A stretch of DNA of 64,000 nt from Blastocatellia bacterium (GCA_019695185.1 JAIBAN010000022.1:1-64000), one strand, 5' to 3'; numbered from the stretch's first letter, positions 9,201 through 17,882 are shown. Made by a program: numbers and translations. Notes: generated from the letters alone by a model not told the origin.

Positions 9201-10619
9201 TGTTCCGGCCAGGCCGGAGGCGACTGGAAGCGGATAGCTGTCGCCCCCGGTGAGAGACAGCCACACATCGTGTTTGACCACGCCGGTATTGTCCGAAGAA
9301 GTCCAGCGCACCTGGGTCACCGCGCCCAATTGGACGGTTTCACCTCCGTTGGGAGCCAGCACGGTCACTGTGGGTGACTGGCTGTCGCCCGAACTGCCAG
9401 CGCGAACCACGGCTCGAATCAGCAAATTTGCCGATGTGCCGTCCGAAAATTGAAGCGGGCCAAGAAAATTCGCCCCGTTGTTCTGAGAGTAAAATCCCCG
9501 GTGCTGGGACGGGCCGTTTGAATCAACCGCAAAGCCAACCCCATTGGCCGGATTGCCAGCCTGATATCCGACGTAAACATCCCCTGCGGAAATCACCAGC
9601 GGCGATACCGCAAAATCCATAAAAGAGCCGGTTCCGGGAATGGTCACGGTTTGGCTGAGCGCAGGTTGGGCATTGACCGGCGGATTTCCTGTTCCCTGAG
9701 GTTCAAGGTACACCACCAGACGGGTCGTCGCCCCCACCGGATTGGGTTGACCTTGAAAAGAAACGAAGTAGATGCGGATTTTTTCCAGGGTGGCAGGGTA
9801 CCGGCTGGGCGTCAGTCGGTTAACCATCATCATATTGTTTTCCAGAAAACCCCGCCCGTCCGCCGTTCCGTCATCGGTTTTCAACTCTTCGGAATCACCG
9901 GTCGTCGTGGTTGCCACCACCGCCCGCATCAGAATATTGGGTTTGGTGCCATCCTGAAATTGCAGCGGACCCTGAAAGGTGGTTCCCTGGTTGGTTGAAA
10001 AAAAAGCCCGTTGTTGCGGCTGGCTGCCGGTGTCTGCTGAAAAACCCACTCCCTGGGCGGGATTGGGGGCCTGGAATCCCACATACACATCGCCAGCCGA
10101 AAGCAGGATGGGTGAAATGGTAAAATCAAGAAACAAACCAACCTGACTGATGGTCACAGGCTGGTTGACATTGTAAGAAACCGGAGTCACCGGCCTGCCA
10201 CTGCCCGAAGGATCCGTAAAAACCAATAACCGAACTGTTTTTCCAATCGGAGACGGCAGGTTTTGATACGCATCCCACCGGATTCGCACCCGTTCCACCG
10301 TGACGGGATAGGTCGCGGGGGTCAAGCGGTTGACGACAATGAGGTTGTCACCCACCACCCCTGATTCCACTGTGCCATCATCGGTTTTCAATTCCTCTTC
10401 CGCCTGGGGGAGAACGCCTCGGTCAAGTGCCGGTCCGGATTCGACCTGAACTAGACCAGGCAGTGCCTCTGATGTTGCGGAGACGGGAATCTGCTGGGAA
10501 AAATCAGGAGTTGCCACCTGTGACACCACCTCCCGACAGCCTCTTTGCATGGAAAACAGGAATGCGAGAAACACACAGGCAAGGAAAATTGACAGATGGA
10601 ATAATTTTTTCTGGAACAT
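6288..10619 (-). CDS. Large secreted modular protein with Ig-like domains and a HExxH peptidase-like domain
   Basis: Predicted exported protein of 1443 aa. I place the start at the ATG at 10619 rather than 10736, because it is preceded by AAAGGGGGCGAT and opens a signal peptide (MFQKKLFHLSIFLACVFLAF). Order: two related modules of about 155 aa that each begin ELKTDDGT; two Ig-like modules of about 100 aa that begin SPTV-VL-PNGGE; a further Ig-like stretch; a ZU5-like segment (GSEGGTISAAGFKLKIP); then a zincin-like domain with HELFH at about residue 990 and a downstream REACSVWIE that could supply the third zinc ligand (gluzincin pattern); and a C-terminal beta-rich tail. Likely a cell-surface or secreted peptidase. 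The substrate is unknown and activity is unproven. Confidence 0.72.
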   Translation of the reverse strand: MFQKKLFHLSIFLACVFLAFLFSMQRGCREVVSQVATPDFSQQIPVSATSEALPGLVQVESGPALDRGVLPQAEEELKTDDGTVESGVVGDNLIVVNRLTPATYPVTVERVRIRWDAYQNLPSPIGKTVRLLVFTDPSGSGRPVTPVSYNVNQPVTISQVGLFLDFTISPILLSAGDVYVGFQAPNPAQGVGFSADTGSQPQQRAFFSTNQGTTFQGPLQFQDGTKPNILMRAVVATTTTGDSEELKTDDGTADGRGFLENNMMMVNRLTPSRYPATLEKIRIYFVSFQGQPNPVGATTRLVVYLEPQGTGNPPVNAQPALSQTVTIPGTGSFMDFAVSPLVISAGDVYVGYQAGNPANGVGFAVDSNGPSQHRGFYSQNNGANFLGPLQFSDGTSANLLIRAVVRAGSSGDSQSPTVTVLAPNGGETVQLGAVTQVRWTSSDNTGVVKHDVWLSLTGGDSYPLPVASGLAGTAQSYQWTVSGSSTALARVKVMAFDAAGNSGFDTSNENFAISSGSGDVQSPTVQVLSPNGGEQLVAGTTVRIAWTSTDNIGLAMHNLALSTDGGSTFPLVIATGLPATAKEFFWSVPLVETQRGRVKVSAFDTSSNEGFDLSDRDFQITATSTGDFTLTAAPTSLNLSAGESGPVLIAAAGTAGFQNPVALNATVSPADANVRVTFQENPLRIGSSTTATVSLTDPLATSSYTITLTGSSGGKTHSVEVALGIWKAIASKPVGSEGGTISAAGFKLKIPANALSESSQVTVSESPAAPFDAASKQYRITGLTPFTKNLKMTIPMTKPASGSENYAAITCLSASVTAGPSRMEPTWVSAKVSGTTATVTLPAMEAETASGQTEEAAWAPPDRAAFGESVKEFFANMVDTTAWYYVDSSNNHFKMTYRHTGNESRVTQLAANLEDAYKTLESVGLTWAGRTKWPIRVCVGEFKDPKEKEEMWGYEITPSLWGVNYAYIGLNEDKLNAPNNETEFKSTVAHELFHVLQETYVRSTVVREDAYYWMREACSVWIERKMLPAVCPSVLGNSDSVKFPTVGVGMMEYKQSQDHGYGASMFLSFLTNSYKDDQIIGRIWDNAKKKYSPVAALGAATNDATWAQKWLQFANAYFTGVNADRCWPPANSTQIWGETWNLTSTANQTHTFSPTVKGLCAIPLRVKVLTGGFRADQKITLTYKPGSTSSVVSIFKIQGGATTLLGNITQSLTIEPITDFESNKTTLLCLVVSDAISGNGAASLEVKLEGTNQDVTYAMKPFTKVSDVWSPSVWGQRKGRIMLKGTMTGPNLNLATDHVLWPTDENLATHEVQTYVSGKGDSLPLGITYQVDSFEVDGATAAENQNRSWTTTQVFPSGGREVSVITFTGYRLYDRYGIDILAESSGGTFNLTVANKTREEARYRLDLVFTVSRETFDKDGKKTGSSGPAPLRENVLWFEFEVR

Positions 10620-11029
10620 ATCGCCCCCTTTCCAGGTTGCACCTGGTCTGTTGTTTGGAGATGCAAGTTCTGTTCCCAAACGGGATTTTGTCGGGCTGGG
10701 CGGAAGGGGATTCCTGGGAAAGGTTAAAGGCACCAATCCAAAGCATTTCCAGGTTGGGGCGGAGCAATCTGGGGGCAGGCGGAAAGCGGGGGTTTACCGG
10801 AAATGAGCGTGATTGGCTTGAATTACCCGGACTGGGTGAAATTCAGCGGGATTTTGCCAACTGATTGGAATCGGGAAATTGGTGAAGGTGGAGCCGGGTA
10901 ATCCGGCAGGCCAAACCGGGACGGGAAGCCAAGGGGCAGGTTGGTTCAATTTGCGATATGAATTCCGGTGAGGTTCGCGCTGCCGGGGGATTTTTCCAAG
11001 GCCGGGGCAGCCCGGTTTTGAGTCTTCGG
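10620..11029. other. Intergenic region upstream of the large secreted protein
   Basis: About 410 bp between two minus-strand genes. It must hold the promoter of the 6288-10619 gene. I see no convincing promoter hexamers, heptamer array or small gene. The ORFs crossing it are short and lack support. Confidence 0.5.
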
Positions 11030-11833
11030 TTAATGCTGCACCCCAATCACAATGCCCTGAATTTCAACCTGTTCCTTGGTATAGGTGACCGGATTGTGGG
11101 GCGGATTGGTGGCTTGCAGCCGAAAGGTGTTTTTCTCCAGAAAACAGCGTTTCACAAAGGCGTTTTTGTGCTCAATGATGGCCACAATCAACTGGCCGTT
11201 GGGGATTTCCTTTTCCTGAATCACAATCAGCAGGTCGCCGTCCTTAAACCCGTCCGCTTCCAGTCCTGTGCCGCGCACGCGCAGGGCAAACACCATGTCG
11301 GAATCCCGAAAGGTTTTGGCCACATAAACTTTTTCCATTTCAGTGAGGGCTTTGATGGGTTTTCCCTGAATAATTTCACCCACGAGCGGAATGGGAACTT
11401 TCTCTCCGAAATACTCAATCGTCACGGATTTTTCCGTGTCGGGGTCCAATCCGAATTCAATCAGTCCCTGGCGGGTCAACCGGTGAACGACTTCCTCAAA
11501 ATGAATCCCTTCCTTGCGGGCCATTTTCTCGATGGCCCGGCACTCGCCCTCGGTAAAAATGGTCTGAATCGGGGTTGAATTCCGAATCCAGGCGGGTTCT
11601 TCACCTGTGATCAGCCATTCAATTGAAGTACTGCTTAAACGAGCAATCTTAATCAAATTATCCAATGAGGGAATCTGCCCGCTATGCTTCCATTGCCAGA
11701 CAGCCGCGTCCGTTAAGCCCAGGGTATTGGCAATTTGGCGGATGGTTTCGGCTCCCAAGGACTTGGCAATCCGATCCCAAACCGATTCTTGATTTATGGT
11801 TGCTAAATTTTTTTCTTGACGTTTTTTAGGCAT
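11030..11833 (-). CDS. XRE/CI-like HTH regulator with S24 (LexA-like) domain lacking the catalytic serine
   Basis: Predicted DNA-binding repressor. An N-terminal CI-type helix-turn-helix (about residues 17-78, with QIANTLGLTDAAVWQWKHSG) is joined by a linker to a C-terminal peptidase S24/LexA fold (about 146-262). By motif alignment with E. coli LexA (VSGMSMKDIG), this protein reads VRGTGLEADG, so the nucleophile Ser is Gly190. The Lys of the dyad is kept (FVKR, Lys228). The usual Ala-Gly cleavage site is Gln156-Gly157 (IIQGKP). It should therefore be unable to self-cleave and is probably a constitutive or ligand-controlled repressor rather than an SOS-cleaved one. It is divergent from a promoter/terminator pair and from a large secreted peptidase. 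Confidence 0.88.
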   Translation of the reverse strand: MPKKRQEKNLATINQESVWDRIAKSLGAETIRQIANTLGLTDAAVWQWKHSGQIPSLDNLIKIARLSSTSIEWLITGEEPAWIRNSTPIQTIFTEGECRAIEKMARKEGIHFEEVVHRLTRQGLIEFGLDPDTEKSVTIEYFGEKVPIPLVGEIIQGKPIKALTEMEKVYVAKTFRDSDMVFALRVRGTGLEADGFKDGDLLIVIQEKEIPNGQLIVAIIEHKNAFVKRCFLEKNTFRLQATNPPHNPVTYTKEQVEIQGIVIGVQH

Positions 11834-11844
11834 TGGTTTATTTT
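11816..11844 (+). promoter_or_regulatory. Candidate sigma70-type promoter, divergent from the S24 regulator
   Basis: TTGACG at 11816-11821, a 17-bp spacer, then TATTTT at 11839-11844. It overlaps the 5' end of the regulator gene and reads away from it towards the hairpin at 11909. Hexamers are near consensus with ideal spacing, but this is prediction only. Confidence 0.45.
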
Positions 11845-11850
11845 AAGAAT

Positions 11851-11961
11851 CACGAGAGTGAATCTGTAGCGTTCAACACGATTGCGTTATCAAGTGATCG
11901 TTGTCATTCCGGGTGTGTTACGAGGCTGCAAGGTGCAGCCAAACACATCCGGATTTTTTTT
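11851..11961 (+). ncRNA. Candidate small RNA of about 110 nt
   Basis: Bounded by the predicted promoter at 11816-11844 and the intrinsic terminator at 11909-11961. No upstream plus-strand gene exists for that terminator: everything from 6288 to 11833 is on the minus strand. No open frame of useful length lies inside. An inverted 8-mer (ATCGTTGT at 11897-11904, ACAACGAT at 11966-11973) brackets the hairpin and might be an operator. Expression is unproven. Confidence 0.4.
11909..11961 (+). terminator. Strong orphan intrinsic terminator
   Basis: The upper stem GGCTGCA/TGCAGCC has an AGG loop. An 11-bp lower stem (CCGGGTGTGTT with AACACATCCGG, one G-U pair) follows a small internal loop. The hairpin spans 11909-11952 and runs directly into eight T residues (11954-11961). 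The T-tract fixes the direction as plus. Confidence 0.8.
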
Positions 11962-12514
11962 ATTTACAACGATTAACGTAAGGTTGGACACTTGCTCACC
12001 CTCAAACTGAACCACTGTAGTAACTGAATGCCGGGCAGGTGCGGGCAAAATGTTTGGGCTTTATAACGACTATTGGGATTTTACTCATAGTTAAAAAAAA
12101 TTCAACCATAGATAAATTTTTTGGTAATTGTCAGAAAAACCATCGGTCTTTGGAGCCTTCGGCTCAACCCTGAACCGCTCTCCCATCCTCGCACACCCAA
12201 ACTGTTTGCACTCGCACACCCCGCATTTTTCCCCGGCTCAAAACCCAGGTTGCGAACCTATTGGCCGGCGGGCAAACCAACCTGTTTCTGAAAATCATGC
12301 AGCCAGAGGACAGGCGCTCTTGCCCGGATGACTTCACAACGACTGTCATTCCTGTTAGGGTTTGGGGGTCACAACCCAAGCCAAACGCCGATATCAACCA
12401 ACCTGACGGGAAGCGAAACCGTAGCCTGACATGGATTCGTTACCATGAACCGGACCTGGAACTCCCACGGATGGCAGTCCATCCCAAGCCCCACAATTGA
12501 AATGGAGTTTTCTT
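11962..12514. other. Long leader of the first reprolysin-like peptidase gene
   Basis: About 550 bp with no gene I can support. The small frames at 12128-12331 and 12261-12500 lack ribosome binding sites and recognisable content. GGGCAAACC near 12269 recalls cyclic-di-GMP riboswitches, but the rest of that fold is absent. It presumably contains the promoter of the peptidase gene. Confidence 0.5.
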
Positions 12515-15500
12515 ATGCGGTCACCAATCCGACCTTTTTTCATCGTTTTTGTGCTTCTGCTTGGCGGTAGTTTTCTGATGCGGCTGAGTCAGGCTGACTC
12601 CACGCCACGGCCAGCCGCTTCCGCCACTCCGCTGGCTGCGGCCCGCCAGCTTGGATTGGGCATTTGGCGGGAAGCGACTCCCGGCGAACGATTGACCTTG
12701 CTTCAGAAAAAAACGGCTACGCCGCTGCCCGCTGGTGCCCGGATGCTGAGACTGGACCGGCAGGCGCTGAAACGGGATTTGGGCCAAATTCCGCTTGAAT
12801 TCAGTTCCGCTGCCAAAACTCATCCCGTGGTGATGGAATTTCCCTTGCCGGATGGCAAAAACGGACGGTTCCGGATTGAGGAGTCGCCCACGATGGAACC
12901 GGCGCTGGCAGCCAAATTTCCTGAAATCAAATCATTTCGGGGGATTGCGGTGGATGGAACGAGGGCCTATCTGCGCTTTGACTGGAGCTATCGCGGGTTC
13001 CACGCCATGCTCGTGACGAATGGGGTGGAAGTTCAAATTCAGCCCGCAGCTCCTGACAATCAGGAATTTTACCAATGTGCCTACGCCAAGGATTTTCCCT
13101 CCAATCGTGAATCTTCCTGCCTGACGACCCGCATGACCCGCGCTCTGGCGGAACGGGAGGCCGAATCTCCCCAAACCCCCACTGCTGAAGATGTGGCATT
13201 GGGCAGTGTCCGCCGGAACTACCGGCTGGCGGTGGCGGCCACCCAGGAATTCTATAATGGACCGGGGGGCGGTTCCCAAATCAGCGCCCTGTCACTCATC
13301 AACAGTTATGTCAATAATGTCAATGTTCTGTTTGAGCATGAGCTGTCGGTTCATTTCAACCTGATCGGCAATAACGATCAAATTCTTTTCACGGCGGAAC
13401 CGGATGGATACACCAACAATCAGCCGCCGCTCATGCTGGATGAAAACCGAATCAAGCTCCAGACCGTGATTGGTGCCGCCAATTACGACGTGGGGCATGT
13501 CTTTGGCTTGGAAACCCCTGCGGTTACCTCAACCGGGATTGCCTATACCGGCGTTGCCTGCCGTGACAATGATCCGGGCGATGGAAAAGGACCGGTCAAA
13601 GCTGCCGGGGTGGTGACCCTCACCTCAAATCAAAATCTCGATCCGATTACCTCCGCTCTGTTTGCCCATGAACTGGCCCACCAGTTTGGAGCCACCCACT
13701 CTTTTAATGATTCAGCCGACTTGCGGGAACAACGGGTGGGGGCAACGGCTTACGAATCGGGTTATGGTGCCACGATCATGTCGTATGCCCGAAACGGAGT
13801 GCATACGATTTCGCCGGTCCGTGAGCCACGGTTTCATTCGGGCAATTATACCCAGTTGAGCGAATACATTACCAAGGTGGCCACCTGTGCCACGACCACC
13901 AACACGGGGAACAATCCTCCGACGGTCAGTGCCGGACCCAATTATGTGATTCCCCGCAATACGCCGTTTATCCTGACGGCCAACGGGACCGACCCTGATG
14001 TGGCGGACATTCCCATGCTTGCCTATTGTTGGGAAGAGCTTGATGCCGGTGGCCTGAACTTCGCATCGCCACCTTACAGTGATGTCAACGACCCGGCCAA
14101 CACAACCCGACCGATTTTCCGTCCGTTTCCACCCGTTGCACAGAACTTTCGTTTTTTTCCCAGCCTGCAATTTATTTTGGATAATAATAATGTGCCCCCG
14201 CCGACCCTTTTTGAACAGCAAACGGCGGAAAATCTGCCCAATGTCGCCCGCACGATGAATTTTCGCTGCACGATTCGGGACATCAGCGGGGGAATCAGCA
14301 ATTCCACCACCCAAGTCACTGTGGCTCCCACGGCTGGCCCTTTCATGGTCACCTCGCAAAATTCGTTCGTTTCCTGGGCCGGAAATTCCACCCAAACCGT
14401 GACCTGGAACGTCGCCAATACCAACCAGCCGCCCATCAATTGCACCATGGTCAGAATCTCGCTTACCACGGGCAATTCCTCTGATGCCGGGGGCACGTTC
14501 CCCATCGTCCTGGCCGATAATGTACCCAATACGGGGACTGCGAATGTCATCGCTCCGAACGTGGCGGCGGCTTCAGCGCGCATCAAGGTGGAAGCCGTCG
14601 GTAATATCTTTTTTGACATCAACAGCAGCCCGTTTGAAATCACGACTGCTTCCCAATGTCCGGAATTGAGATTTTCACCCGCCAGTCTGCCTCCCGCCAG
14701 CGGTGCCTATAATCAGCAATTGAGCGTGAGTCCGGCAACCGGAGCCGTCACCTTTACAGCCTTGGATCCCCTGCCTGCCGGATTGACCCTTTCTTCCGGT
14801 GGCCTGCTTTCAGGGACGCCAACCGCCGGAGGAACCTTCCGGGTCCAGGCCACGGACCAAAGCCCCTGTTCGGCCATTCAAACCTACCGGCTGGTTGTTT
14901 GCGGTTCCATTACCTTGACTCCAAACCCATTGCCGGATGGAACCGTAGGGAGCGATTACACCACCCAGTTGACGGCCAGCGGGGGAACCGGACCTTATTC
15001 ATTTGCCGTCACGGTGGGGACGCTGCCAGCCAATCTCGTCTTGGCCACCAACGGGCTTTTCTCCGGTGCGCCTCAAAGTACTGGTTCATTTTCCTTCACC
15101 ATTCGGGCAACGGATGCCAACGGCTGCACCGGTTCGCAAGCCTACACCTTGAATGTCGGAGCTGCGGCGGAACGGTTTGCCTCGATTGCGAGCCGGGTTT
15201 CCGGGGCGGAACGGGGCGGTGAAGGCCGTGCCGGGAATATTTTGTCGTTTCCAGTGATGCTTTCTGCTCCGAGCGCCACTCCTGTGACGGTTGATTTTGC
15301 CACTGATACGGTACCCGGCGGGGCAGTTCCAGGGCAGGATTTTATTGCCGAAAACGGAACTGTGACGTTTGCCCCAGGCGAAACGCTCAAATATGTGGAT
15401 GTCATTGTAATGGACAACGACTCCAGCGAAGGTGAAGAAACCTTTGAAGTTGACTTGAGCAACCCGGTCAATGCCATCCTGGGAAATGCAACGGCCATCG

Positions 15501-17743
15501 GCGACATTTTGGATGACGATTTTCTGAATGTGGCTTCGGGAATTACGGTTCAACAGGGAACCAACTCCACTGGAACCACCATTGCCACTGTGGTCAACAC
15601 AACGGATTTGACTGGAATTCATGCTTCCGTGCTTTCTGCGCCAAACGGTGTGAACCTGACCAATTTCCAAAATACCAACGGAACCATTACGGCCAATATT
15701 CAGATTGATTGCACTGTGCCGGTGGGTCCGGCCACGATAGATTTGTACTACACCGACGACGAAGACATCGAAAACGTGGTGGACATCACCATTCAAATCA
15801 ATGCGAATACCCCACCCGGGATCGGAGCCTATACCCAAACCGGGGTGCCGTTCGGAGGCGGAGCCACGGCCACTCCGGCCAGCGGCCCAACCGATAACGG
15901 CGGAACCCCCACACTTGCGATTGATATTCCAGGCTTCACTGGGACCTCTTCAATTAACCAGAACACAGGCGTGGTCACCCTGGGGAATGGGGGACCGGGC
16001 GGGAACTTTACCGCCACGGTGACCGCCACGGATAATTGTGGTTCCATCACCACCCGAACTTTTACTGTCTCAGTCAGTAACCCGCCTCAAATTACAGCCG
16101 GGGGAACGGTCAATGTACAGGCCGGTGCCAACGGGGCCGGTGCCACCATTGCCACTGTCAGTGATGTGGAAACAGCGGCTGGCAGCCTGGTGGTCACCGC
16201 CAACCCGCCCGCCGGTCTGACGGTGACCAATATCGTCAATACCAACGGGACTGTGACCGCCACCGTCACCGCCCTCTGTAACGCGACCACCGGCGCAAAT
16301 ACGGTGGTTTTAACGGTCACCGACGGAAGCGCCATTTCCATCAACGCCAATCTGTCGGTGATGGTGACAGCCAACTCGCCGCCCCAAGTTGGGACCTATG
16401 CCAACAGTTCGGTTCAGGGTGGTGGCGGAACCACGATTACCAGTACCCCGCCAACCGACAACGTGAGTGTGGCCAGCTTGACGGCCAATGCTCCAGGCTT
16501 TACTGGAACCATTACCGGCAACACCGGCACCGGCACTCTGACGGTTACAAATGCTGCCCCGCCGGGTGTTTTTACCGTGACGGTGACTGCCACCGACAAC
16601 TGCGGCGCGACCGCCACCACGACGTTCCAGTTGACGGTGATTAACGGTCCGCCGACGATTCAGCCTGCCGGTGCCATCAACCGCCAACAGGGAACCGCCG
16701 GTTCTGTTTCAACTGTGGCAACGGTCACTGACGACAGCGGGAACGGAACGGTCACGGTCACTGCCACTTCGGTTCCGGCGGGGCTCACCGTAACCGGCAT
16801 TACCAATACCAATGGAACGGTCACGGCCACGATTGCTGCTTTGTGCAATGCCACGGTCGGGAACAATACGGTGGTGTTGACCGCCACGGACATCAACAAT
16901 TCAACCGGCACACTCAATCTGACTGTGAATGTCATGGCCAATGGCGGGCCGACCCTGACCTATACCTCGGCCACCGTGGCGAGTGGCAGTGGCCGGACCA
17001 TCAATCCGGCCAGTGGTCCGAGTGACAACGGTTCGGTGGCTAATATCATTGTGTTCAGTCCGGGAACCTTTGCCGGAACGGTTTCGGTCAACAGCGGAAC
17101 CGGGGTGGTCACCGTGGGTAATGCTGCGCCGGTGGGCACCCATACCATTACCATCCGGGCCACCGATAACTGTGGTGCCATCACTGATGCCACGTTGACA
17201 CTGACGGTGACGGGGGCGGCTTCGCATACGGTAACCCAGTTTTACCCGGTGGCTTCCACCAGCGGAAAAACCATTACCATCGCCGGAACCGGCTTTGTGG
17301 CTGGCAACACCCAGGTCTTTTTCGGAGATGAGCGGTTGATTCCGGCAACGGTCAATACGGTCACGCCAACCACCATTTCGGTGGTGGTACCGGCTTCTTC
17401 GACCGGGGCCGGGAATGTCAACGGCTACATCACGGTGCGGGTCAACGGGGCGGATGTGACGACCTCCGGCCTTACCCCCAATGCGCCTGACCCAAGTAAT
17501 CCGGCGGCGGTCTTCCCTGAATTTATCCTGTGGGGGGATGTGACCCGTGATGGGCAGTTTGCCACCAATGATGTGGCGTTGGCACGGGCCTTTTTGCAGT
17601 TCCAGGCCACTCCAACCTCCCGACAAATGCTGGCAGTGGATGTCATTCCTGCCAACGGCAACGGAAGTCGGGGCAATGGACAATTGACAACCACCGATTT
17701 TACTTTCCTGCGAGCGGTTTCGTTCGGCCAGGCGGTCTTTTAA
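12515..17743 (+). CDS. Secreted reprolysin-like (M12B-type) metallopeptidase with long beta-sandwich tail and dockerin-like end
   Basis: Predicted exported zinc peptidase of 1742 aa. The ATG at 12515 follows GGAG by 7 nt and opens a signal peptide (PFFIVFVLLLGGSFLM), so I prefer it to the TTG at 12497. An N-terminal prodomain-like region is followed by the catalytic domain, with HELAHQFGATH (HExxHxxGxxH, first His about residue 385) and the Met-turn IMSYA. Then come Ig/cadherin-like modules (two Ig-like ones with LPAGLTLSSGGLLSGTP), a Calx-beta-type module near residues 900-1000, several related modules of about 100 aa rich in Thr, Val and Gly, an IPT/TIG-like domain, and a C-terminal dockerin-like repeat pair (DVTRDGQFATNDV, DFTFLRAV). 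It is a paralogue of the peptidase at 27244. The stop TAA starts the next repeat element. Confidence 0.85.
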   Translation: MRSPIRPFFIVFVLLLGGSFLMRLSQADSTPRPAASATPLAAARQLGLGIWREATPGERLTLLQKKTATPLPAGARMLRLDRQALKRDLGQIPLEFSSAAKTHPVVMEFPLPDGKNGRFRIEESPTMEPALAAKFPEIKSFRGIAVDGTRAYLRFDWSYRGFHAMLVTNGVEVQIQPAAPDNQEFYQCAYAKDFPSNRESSCLTTRMTRALAEREAESPQTPTAEDVALGSVRRNYRLAVAATQEFYNGPGGGSQISALSLINSYVNNVNVLFEHELSVHFNLIGNNDQILFTAEPDGYTNNQPPLMLDENRIKLQTVIGAANYDVGHVFGLETPAVTSTGIAYTGVACRDNDPGDGKGPVKAAGVVTLTSNQNLDPITSALFAHELAHQFGATHSFNDSADLREQRVGATAYESGYGATIMSYARNGVHTISPVREPRFHSGNYTQLSEYITKVATCATTTNTGNNPPTVSAGPNYVIPRNTPFILTANGTDPDVADIPMLAYCWEELDAGGLNFASPPYSDVNDPANTTRPIFRPFPPVAQNFRFFPSLQFILDNNNVPPPTLFEQQTAENLPNVARTMNFRCTIRDISGGISNSTTQVTVAPTAGPFMVTSQNSFVSWAGNSTQTVTWNVANTNQPPINCTMVRISLTTGNSSDAGGTFPIVLADNVPNTGTANVIAPNVAAASARIKVEAVGNIFFDINSSPFEITTASQCPELRFSPASLPPASGAYNQQLSVSPATGAVTFTALDPLPAGLTLSSGGLLSGTPTAGGTFRVQATDQSPCSAIQTYRLVVCGSITLTPNPLPDGTVGSDYTTQLTASGGTGPYSFAVTVGTLPANLVLATNGLFSGAPQSTGSFSFTIRATDANGCTGSQAYTLNVGAAAERFASIASRVSGAERGGEGRAGNILSFPVMLSAPSATPVTVDFATDTVPGGAVPGQDFIAENGTVTFAPGETLKYVDVIVMDNDSSEGEETFEVDLSNPVNAILGNATAIGDILDDDFLNVASGITVQQGTNSTGTTIATVVNTTDLTGIHASVLSAPNGVNLTNFQNTNGTITANIQIDCTVPVGPATIDLYYTDDEDIENVVDITIQINANTPPGIGAYTQTGVPFGGGATATPASGPTDNGGTPTLAIDIPGFTGTSSINQNTGVVTLGNGGPGGNFTATVTATDNCGSITTRTFTVSVSNPPQITAGGTVNVQAGANGAGATIATVSDVETAAGSLVVTANPPAGLTVTNIVNTNGTVTATVTALCNATTGANTVVLTVTDGSAISINANLSVMVTANSPPQVGTYANSSVQGGGGTTITSTPPTDNVSVASLTANAPGFTGTITGNTGTGTLTVTNAAPPGVFTVTVTATDNCGATATTTFQLTVINGPPTIQPAGAINRQQGTAGSVSTVATVTDDSGNGTVTVTATSVPAGLTVTGITNTNGTVTATIAALCNATVGNNTVVLTATDINNSTGTLNLTVNVMANGGPTLTYTSATVASGSGRTINPASGPSDNGSVANIIVFSPGTFAGTVSVNSGTGVVTVGNAAPVGTHTITIRATDNCGAITDATLTLTVTGAASHTVTQFYPVASTSGKTITIAGTGFVAGNTQVFFGDERLIPATVNTVTPTTISVVVPASSTGAGNVNGYITVRVNGADVTTSGLTPNAPDPSNPAAVFPEFILWGDVTRDGQFATNDVALARAFLQFQATPTSRQMLAVDVIPANGNGSRGNGQLTTTDFTFLRAVSFGQAVF

Positions 17744-17880
17744 TTGGGAATTGAGAATTGAGAATTGAGAATTGGGAATAGCGTTATTGCATAACGAATT
17801 GCTTATTCTTAAATGAGTTGCAGGATTGAACCTGCAATCACTTCTCACTTCTCAATTCTCAATTCTCAATTCTGAATTGG
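17741..17880. repeat. Inverted pair of AATTGAG arrays with palindromic core
   Basis: Arrays at 17741-17779 and 17851-17880 surround a core with two perfect small hairpins: CGTTAT-tgc-ATAACG, and TTGCAGG/CCTGCAA with a 6-nt loop. The left array begins at the peptidase stop codon (TAA at 17741). The right array ends 2 bp before the hisZ ATG. Confidence 0.93.
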
Positions 17881-17882
17881 AA

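Noticed and set aside
12255-12330. GGGCAAACC near 12269 as part of a cyclic-di-GMP riboswitch
   Set aside because: The second conserved arm of the GEMM fold and its tetraloop/receptor are missing, so the match is too short.
12128-12500. Small plus-strand frames in the leader of the first peptidase
   Set aside because: No ribosome binding site, no signal or motif, and they overlap each other in different frames.
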